DNA of 8,728 nt from Chitinophaga pinensis. Its GTDB lineage: Bacteria > Bacteroidota > Bacteroidia > M30B66. The stretch lies in assembly GCA_943333015.1 (NCBI GenBank), contig CALQRR010000046.1:1-8728 (forward strand), in the 5' to 3' direction. Made by a program: the position numbers and the translations under genes. The notes under the pieces are model-generated. The model was not told where the DNA came from, did not search any database, and saw only the letters and a list, made by a program, of their open reading frames with translations. Each line of letters opens with the position of its first letter. Within the stretch, counting starts at the first letter, position 1. Below, one piece after another: positions 1 to 5,843 of the stretch.

Positions 1-1506
<1,506 letters not shown>

Positions 1507-1507
1507 T

Positions 1508-2641
1508 TTAGTTTGAATGAAGAAATTCGAGAACAGATGCGATAATAAGTGCACGCTGATCATCCTGCATTTCCGTATGCATCGGAAGCGAGATGACCGT
1601 GGCGCATAATTTTTCAGTCACCGGAAAATCACCGGCTTTGTAACGTGGATCGAGATATGCTTTTTGCATGTGCAAAGGAACCGGATAATAGATCATGGCT
1701 GGAACACCTTTACTTTCTAGGAATTCCTTCATTTTATCACGATCGATGCCGTTTGCCTGCAACGTATACTGATGAAACACATGGGTGGAGTTTATCGCTC
1801 TAACTGGAACGATTACTTTTCCGGTTGGAGCAAAGGCTGCATCATACGCATCGGCCAGTTGACGACGCGCCGCCGCATAGTTGTCGAGCTCTCGCAATTT
1901 CACACGCAGGATAGCTGCCTGAATGGAATCGAGACGAGAATTGACACCAATTTCATCGTGATAATAGCGTACTTTCTGACCATGGTTGGCGATCATGCGA
2001 ACACGCTCAGCCAATACATCATCGTTGGTAAATAAAGCACCACCATCACCGTAACAACCGAGATTCTTGGAAGGAAAAAACGATGTCGCACCAATGGTTC
2101 CAATGGTACCCGCCTTTTTAATCGAACCATCCTTGGAAGTATATTCAGCACCGATTGCCTGGGCAGTATCTTCAATAACATGGATGTTGTGCTTGTTGGC
2201 AATTTCCATGATGCGGTCCATATCGGCACACTGACCGAAAAGGTGCACAGGAACAATGGCCACTGTTTTATCCGTGATGGCACGTTCGAGCGCATCGGGA
2301 TCGATGTTGAACGTGAGTGGATCTACATCTACCAACACAGGCTTCAATCCTAGCAATGCAATAACTTCCGCAGTTGCCACATAGGTAAAACTGGCTGTAA
2401 TGATTTCATCCCCGGGTTTAAATCCAAGTGCCATCATGGCAATCTGAAGTGCATCTGTTCCGTTAGCACACGGAATCACATGTTTCACTCCCAGATATTT
2501 TTCCAGGTCTTTTTGAAAATCATGAACAGCAGGACCGTTGATAAAAGTCGTGGTGTCTATTACCTCCTGAATTGCCTGATCAACATCGGCTTTAATGCGC
2601 CGATACTGTGCTTTCAGGTCAACCATCTGTATCTTTTCCAA
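1508..2641 (-). CDS. DegT/DnrJ/EryC1/StrS family PLP-dependent sugar aminotransferase (WbpE-like)
   Basis: This is a fold-type I PLP enzyme that transfers an amino group, usually from glutamate, to a keto sugar nucleotide. Numbered from the TTG at 2641 (377 residues), the motifs are CANGTDALQIAMMAL (58-72, cofactor phosphate contact), ITASFTYVATAE (81-92), HVIEDTAQAIGA (154-165, Asp158 facing the PLP ring nitrogen), SFFPSKNLGCYGDGGA (187-202, Lys192 forming the Schiff base) and GVNSRLDSIQAAIL (232-245). The pattern strongly resembles WbpE/WlbC, the UDP-3-keto-GlcNAcA aminotransferases, as I recall them. Related family members begin M[K/E]KIQMVDLK, which favours the TTG start. The ATG at 2626 would remove five conserved residues, and ATGs at 2668 and 2698 add a tail absent from relatives. 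It is first in a minus-strand operon with ugd and a UDP-glucuronate decarboxylase-like gene. An ArnB-like role on a 4-keto pentose is an alternative. Confidence 0.9.
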   Translation of the reverse strand: MEKIQMVDLKAQYRRIKADVDQAIQEVIDTTTFINGPAVHDFQKDLEKYLGVKHVIPCANGTDALQIAMMALGFKPGDEIITASFTYVATAEVIALLGLKPVLVDVDPLTFNIDPDALERAITDKTVAIVPVHLFGQCADMDRIMEIANKHNIHVIEDTAQAIGAEYTSKDGSIKKAGTIGTIGATSFFPSKNLGCYGDGGALFTNDDVLAERVRMIANHGQKVRYYHDEIGVNSRLDSIQAAILRVKLRELDNYAAARRQLADAYDAAFAPTGKVIVPVRAINSTHVFHQYTLQANGIDRDKMKEFLESKGVPAMIYYPVPLHMQKAYLDPRYKAGDFPVTEKLCATVISLPMHTEMQDDQRALIIASVLEFLHSN

Positions 2642-2657
2642 GCTAAAAAAATTTGTG

Positions 2658-2665
2658 CGAAGATA
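2658..2665 (-). promoter_or_regulatory. candidate -7 box for the nucleotide-sugar operon
   Basis: On the minus strand this reads TATCTTCG followed by CAC, one base from the Bacteroidota TAnnTTTG consensus. It lies about 17 bases upstream of the TTG start at 2641 and inside the reading frame of the longer upstream ATG starts. If it is real, those longer starts would not be on the transcript. No convincing TTG-type -33 element is visible at the expected distance, so this is inference. Confidence 0.4.
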
Positions 2666-2715
2666 CATATTTTGGTAGATCAGCTTCGTCCTATCCACAT
2701 CGATTACAAACTCGG

Positions 2716-2723
2716 TATCTTTA
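2716..2723 (+). promoter_or_regulatory. candidate -7 box for the outer-membrane protein/waaA operon
   Basis: TATCTTTA followed by CCCCCGC and then ATG at 2731. The layout, a TAnnTTTG-like box and a short C-rich spacer before the start codon, is common upstream of Bacteroidota genes and implies a very short leader. The last base departs from consensus, and no clear -33 TTG is visible about 20 bases upstream. It faces the candidate minus-strand box at 2658-2665 across an 89-base divergent intergenic region. Confidence 0.5.
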
Positions 2724-2730
2724 CCCCCGC

Positions 2731-3489
2731 ATGAAGCGTATTTTCTTATTCTCGCTGATCTTTCAGCTTAGTAGTTCAATGCTTCTTTCACAAGTAAATG
2801 TGAGAGATTCCCTGCTTTCGTTCTCGACAGTGAACGTCAGTTTTGGGTGGCAACTCCCGCACGCTGACCTCGCCAAACGGTTTGGTGATTTTGGTTCTGT
2901 TGGACTGAGTTATCTGCGCAAGCAAAAATCAGGTTTGATCTGGGGCGTCAATGGGAATTTTCTGTTTGGCGGTTCGGTGAAGGAAAAAGACATGCTCAGC
3001 AACATCACCGTAAATGATGATTTTGTGATAGGGGCTGATGGAACATTATACGAAGTGAAGGTCCTTATGCGCGGAATTCAGTTTGATGCGCGGATTGGCA
3101 AAGTATTTCCCATTGGAGGTCCAAATAAAAACTGCGGCATTTATACCACCTTGGGCGCTGGTTTTATGCAACATAAAATTCGAATAGACACTGAACGTAA
3201 TGCCGATGTACCGCCACTGACCAAAGAATATGTGAAAGGATATGACCGACTGAGCAATGGCTGGACAATCAATCCGGCTGTTGGCTATTTGTTTTTGGGG
3301 AATAACCGAAGCATTAATTTCTTTGTACAGCTCGAATACACCTACGCACAAACACAAAACAGGCGCTCGTTTAATTACGACAGCGGGATTACCGATCGGT
3401 CCATTCGACATGATGGCGCACTCGGACTACGTTTTGGCTGGGTGCTACCGATTTACAAAGCACCTTCCACCGATTTCTTTTACTATTGA
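2731..3489 (+). CDS. predicted outer-membrane beta-barrel protein (conserved Bacteroidota family, function unknown)
   Basis: The 252-residue product starts with a signal peptide (MKRIFLFSLIFQLSSSMLLS, then Q at 21). The rest is mature sequence rich in alternating strands: SVGLSYLRKQ, LIWGVNGNFLFG, GIYTTLGAGFMQHKIRI, INFFVQLEYTYA, and the terminal GALGLRFGWVLPIYK before TDFFYY. Conserved-looking blocks include LAKRFGDFG near 48-56 and KEYVKGYDRLSNGW near 166-179. I recognise this as a Bacteroidota family often next to waaA, but I know of no established function. An outer-membrane location is inferred from the signal peptide, the amphipathic strands and the aromatic C-terminus. The ATG at 2731 is chosen because it begins the signal peptide and follows a promoter-like box. 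An in-frame ATG at 2653 would put 26 unrelated residues ahead of the signal peptide. It is first in a three-gene operon. Confidence 0.8.
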   Translation: MKRIFLFSLIFQLSSSMLLSQVNVRDSLLSFSTVNVSFGWQLPHADLAKRFGDFGSVGLSYLRKQKSGLIWGVNGNFLFGGSVKEKDMLSNITVNDDFVIGADGTLYEVKVLMRGIQFDARIGKVFPIGGPNKNCGIYTTLGAGFMQHKIRIDTERNADVPPLTKEYVKGYDRLSNGWTINPAVGYLFLGNNRSINFFVQLEYTYAQTQNRRSFNYDSGITDRSIRHDGALGLRFGWVLPIYKAPSTDFFYY

Positions 3490-3494
3490 GCGGC

Positions 3495-4715
3495 ATGTTT
3501 TTTCTTTATCAGGCAGGCATTTGGTTGTATCTGACAGGAATCCGCATCGCAGCGATCCGTTCTGAGAAAGCACATTTATGGCTCAAGGGAAGAAAAGATC
3601 AACAATCCATCCTACAATCATTACGGAAAAAAGATGAGCGTTGGGTGTGGTTTCACTGTGCTTCCTTGGGTGAATTTGAACAAGGTCGGCCGGTAATAGA
3701 AGCCCTTCGGGCGAAAGCACCTCAACTCAAAATACTGCTGAGTTTTTTTTCACCCTCGGGATATGAAGTGCGTAAAAATTACACGGGTGCCGATCGCATT
3801 GTCTACCTCCCCATGGACACCCCCGGAAACGTTCAAAAATTTCTGGATGCCCTTCAACCGGAGTTTGTCGTATTTGTGAAATATGAATTCTGGTTTGGCT
3901 ATTTGCGGGCACTTAAAAAACGAAACATCCCTACATTCCTAATCTCTTCTCGCTTCAGGGCCGATCAGCATTTTTTTCAATTTTGGGGATCCTGGTTCCG
4001 AAAGCAGCTCCAGTGTTTTACGGAAATTCATGTGCAAGACAACACTTCTGCTGATTTGCTGCAACAAGCCGGATACCGTTTTTCAACTGTGAGCGGAGAT
4101 TCGCGCTACGACCGGGTGGCGGCAAATGCTTCCCATCCAACGTCATTGCCGCTGATAAACCACTGGTTAGGTGGACGAAAAGCCCTCGTTGCTGGAAGCA
4201 CCTGGAGTGAAGACGATGCTGTTATTTTTCCCTGGTTGATGGAGGACTGGGCTTTGATTGTTGCTCCACATGAAGTGACCGAAGAACGAATCCGCACCAT
4301 TGAAAACCGATGCGGTACTTCCGTAGTGCGTTATTCCACCTTAACCGATTCATCCCCGGCATCACAGGTATTGATTCTCGACAATGTGGGCATGCTGCTT
4401 TCGGCATATGCCTTAGGAAAAATAGCCTATGTTGGAGGAGCGTTTGGAAAAGGACTGCATAATATTCTTGAACCTGCGGCCTGCGGTTTACCAGTGATAT
4501 TCGGACCCAAACACCGTAAATTTCTCGAGGCAGGAGAACTCATTGCTCAAGGTGGTGGTTGGTCTATTGAGACACGGGAAGATTTTCTCGGCATATTTGA
4601 AAAGATTTCACAACCAGCTATTTTGTTGGAAAAATCACAGGTGTGCCAACAATTTGTCCATGAGCGGACAGGTGCTACAGAACTGGTTCTACGTTCTTTA
4701 TTGAAACATATCTGA
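3495..4715 (+). CDS. waaA: 3-deoxy-D-manno-octulosonic acid (Kdo) transferase
   Basis: WaaA (KdtA) transfers Kdo from CMP-Kdo to lipid A precursor at the cytoplasmic face of the inner membrane, the first step of inner-core LPS synthesis. The 406-residue product has a normal length. An N-terminal hydrophobic anchor (MFFLYQAGIWLYLTGIRIAA) precedes the GT-B N-domain with WFHCASLGEFEQGRP (52-66, Glu60 corresponding to the proposed catalytic base), LSFFSPSGYE (82-91), VYLPMD (103-108) and FVKYEFWF (127-134). Next come GDSRYDRV (201-208), GSTWSEDD (234-241) and APHE (257-260). The C-domain nucleotide-sugar site is GGAFGKGLHNILEPAACGLPVIFGP (314-338). The ATG at 3495 lies five bases after the preceding stop. 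A TTG at 3486 overlapping that stop would add MSG, and I think it less likely. One versus two Kdo additions cannot be told from sequence. Confidence 0.96.
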   Translation: MFFLYQAGIWLYLTGIRIAAIRSEKAHLWLKGRKDQQSILQSLRKKDERWVWFHCASLGEFEQGRPVIEALRAKAPQLKILLSFFSPSGYEVRKNYTGADRIVYLPMDTPGNVQKFLDALQPEFVVFVKYEFWFGYLRALKKRNIPTFLISSRFRADQHFFQFWGSWFRKQLQCFTEIHVQDNTSADLLQQAGYRFSTVSGDSRYDRVAANASHPTSLPLINHWLGGRKALVAGSTWSEDDAVIFPWLMEDWALIVAPHEVTEERIRTIENRCGTSVVRYSTLTDSSPASQVLILDNVGMLLSAYALGKIAYVGGAFGKGLHNILEPAACGLPVIFGPKHRKFLEAGELIAQGGGWSIETREDFLGIFEKISQPAILLEKSQVCQQFVHERTGATELVLRSLLKHI

Positions 4716-4722
4716 AGAGCAC

Positions 4723-5469
4723 ATGAAACAACAGCACCGCAATATTCTTATTCTAATAGTGCTCTTCCCGCTGGTTTCGCTGGCGCAGAAAGACATTACA
4801 ACCGTTGGGTTTCAGATAAAGCCCTTGTTCTCTTCTTCCTTTTTCGGAACGGGACCGCAAACACTCAGTGACAGCACCTTTAATTATTCACTCAAGCCGG
4901 GTTCCGGATATGCAGCCGGCATGATCATCCGAAAAGGATTTACACCATCGCTGTCACTAGAATTCGGACTCAATTATGTGGTGAGAAATATTGCCCTTAC
5001 CGCCAATGATGGCAAACAAGAAGTCGGCAACAAATTGCGCATTGTTGGGTATGAGGTTCCCATTACCCAACTTATTTTCATTCGGTTGAGTCAGCAGATT
5101 TACATGAATGCTGGTGCTGGTTTTTGTCTGAATATTTTCCCTTCGGATGTATACAAGCGGGATACTTTCTTATATGTAGACGGAGGTCGAAGTCACATTT
5201 TCACGCCCAGTTTACTTGCTAATATCGGTGTTGAATACCGGACACCTAAAAGCGGGTATTTTTATTTGGGCGCATCGCTCAACCGCCCATTTTCGGAGAT
5301 ATACGGTATCTCCTTGTCCTATATGAAAAATGGACTTCCACTCAATTCGGTACTTGGGAAGCTGAACGGATCATATCTGTCGGTCGATCTGAAGTATTTT
5401 TTTCACGAAGATCCGGAGAAGAAAAAAGCCCGAAAAGCAAAACAAAAAGCAGAACCGGTTGCAAAATGA
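4723..5469 (+). CDS. predicted outer-membrane beta-barrel protein with lysine-rich C-terminal tail
   Basis: The 248-residue product has a signal peptide (residues 1-21, ending VSLAQ at 18-22) and a mature region of alternating strands typical of small Bacteroidota outer-membrane barrels. Examples are SGYAAGMIIRKGF, LSLEFGLNYVVRN, IYMNAGAGFCLNIF, PSLLANIGVEYRT and GYFYLGASLNRPF. A final strand, SYLSVDLKYFF, would normally end the barrel with an aromatic residue. Here about 20 more residues follow, with seven Lys and one Arg mixed with Ala, Gln, Glu and Pro. The gene starts seven bases after the waaA stop, so it is probably co-transcribed with it. I do not recognise a characterised homologue. 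A structural or LPS-related role is suggested only by position. Confidence 0.75.
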   Translation: MKQQHRNILILIVLFPLVSLAQKDITTVGFQIKPLFSSSFFGTGPQTLSDSTFNYSLKPGSGYAAGMIIRKGFTPSLSLEFGLNYVVRNIALTANDGKQEVGNKLRIVGYEVPITQLIFIRLSQQIYMNAGAGFCLNIFPSDVYKRDTFLYVDGGRSHIFTPSLLANIGVEYRTPKSGYFYLGASLNRPFSEIYGISLSYMKNGLPLNSVLGKLNGSYLSVDLKYFFHEDPEKKKARKAKQKAEPVAK

Positions 5470-5491
5470 TGTTTTGTCTGTAGTTCTTTTT
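5451..5491 (+). terminator. weak candidate terminator of the waaA operon
   Basis: CAAAA at 5462-5466 can pair with TTTTG at 5472-5476 around a five-base loop. An outer AGAAC (5451-5455) can pair with GTTCT (5483-5487), followed by a short T run. The stem overlaps the last codons of the preceding gene and has a large internal mismatch, so it is marginal. No stronger hairpin is visible between this gene and the tRNA. Confidence 0.25.
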
Positions 5492-5522
5492 AAAATCAGA
5501 TTTCAGTTTCCAAATAAAATGA

Positions 5523-5530
5523 TAGTTTTG
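5523..5530 (+). promoter_or_regulatory. -7 promoter box of the tRNA-Leu gene
   Basis: TAGTTTTG matches the Bacteroidota TAnnTTTG consensus exactly. It is followed by CCCCCGTGTT and then the mature tRNA 5' end at 5541, which would leave a 5' leader of only a few bases. A TTTC at 5501-5504, about 18 bases upstream, could serve as a degenerate -33 element (consensus near TTTG). Confidence 0.65.
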
Positions 5531-5540
5531 CCCCCGTGTT

Positions 5541-5625
5541 GCCCGGATGGTGGAATTGGTAGACACGCAGGACTTAAAATCCTGTGATCATTGCGATCGT
5601 GCGGGTTCGATTCCCGCTCCGGGTA
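5541..5625 (+). tRNA. tRNA-Leu (anticodon UAA)
   Basis: The gene folds as a class II tRNA of 85 bases. The acceptor GCCCGGA (5541-5547) pairs with TCCGGGT (5618-5624, one G-U), with discriminator A at 5625. The D region contains TGGTGGAATTGGTAGACACG. The anticodon stem CAGGA/TCCTG (5568-5572 with 5580-5584) encloses the loop CTTAAAA, with anticodon TAA at 5575-5577. A long variable arm carries a GATC/GATC stem (5586-5589 with 5595-5598). The T arm is GCGGG-TTCGATT-CCCGC (5601-5617). The long variable arm and discriminator A are both expected for leucine. The CCA end is not encoded, since CTA follows the discriminator. It decodes UUA and probably UUG. Confidence 0.97.
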
Positions 5626-5634
5626 CTAATACAA

Positions 5635-5656
5635 TGCGATCGTGCGGGTTTGTTCC
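5635..5656 (+). repeat. partial duplication of the tRNA-Leu variable/T arm
   Basis: TGCGATCGTGCGGGTT at 5635-5650 repeats 5592-5607 of the tRNA exactly. Similarity continues through TTCC (5653-5656 against 5611-5614) with one substitution and one missing base. The copy starts 43 bases after the original. A third short match, GCGATCGT, is at 5661-5668. The copy cannot form a T stem because the CCCGC half is lost, so it is a degenerate fragment and not a second tRNA. It may be a local duplication or the remnant of an attachment site. No integrase is visible here. Confidence 0.75.
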
Positions 5657-5684
5657 GATAGCGATCGTTGCCAACAAAAGGTAT

Positions 5685-5728
5685 AGAGTCAGAATTTTCT
5701 TCCGCTGGATGAATGTTCTGACTTTTTT
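5685..5728 (+). terminator. rho-independent terminator-like hairpin after tRNA-Leu
   Basis: AGTCAGAA (5687-5694) pairs perfectly with TTCTGACT (5716-5723), extendable outward by G-U and A-T pairs at 5686/5724 and 5685/5725. A run of six T residues occupies 5723-5728. The loop is long at 21 bases, so the hairpin is not of the strongest type. Position and T run fit termination of the tRNA transcript before the next gene. The remaining bases from 5729 to 5816 show no gene or clear structure. Confidence 0.6.
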
Positions 5729-5816
5729 CATTTAAGGGCACGCGCATTTCCAGTGGTGTTGCGCCTAAAAACCTTCCTTGTTTTGATCGGCTGAATGGTT
5801 TCCTTCTTCCCTTGCG

Positions 5817-5824
5817 TATTTTTG
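5817..5824 (+). promoter_or_regulatory. -7 promoter box of the propeller-repeat protein gene
   Basis: TATTTTTG fits TAnnTTTG exactly and lies 19 bases upstream of the ATG at 5844, giving a short leader. A TTG-type -33 element at the expected distance is not clear. It supports an independent transcript starting after the tRNA terminator. Confidence 0.55.
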
Positions 5825-5843
5825 CATCATCCAGATTGCTCTT

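Noticed and set aside
3486..3494. TTG start for waaA overlapping the upstream stop codon
   Set aside because: An ATG three codons later begins the hydrophobic N-terminus typical of the family, so the TTG is not needed.
5541..5728. Integrated mobile element at the tRNA-Leu
   Set aside because: The two repeat copies are only 43 bases apart, and no integrase, recombinase or cargo gene is present. At most this is a relic, so it is reported as a repeat only.
5547..5735. Short plus-strand open frame beginning MVELVDTQDLKS
   Set aside because: It starts inside the tRNA-Leu gene and is the translation of the tRNA itself, a well-known kind of false gene call, and it runs into the terminator hairpin.
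5729..5816. Imperfect inverted repeat around GGCACGCGC and GTTGCGCC
   Set aside because: The pairing has several mismatches and there is no associated T run or motif, so it does not support a structured RNA or an operator.
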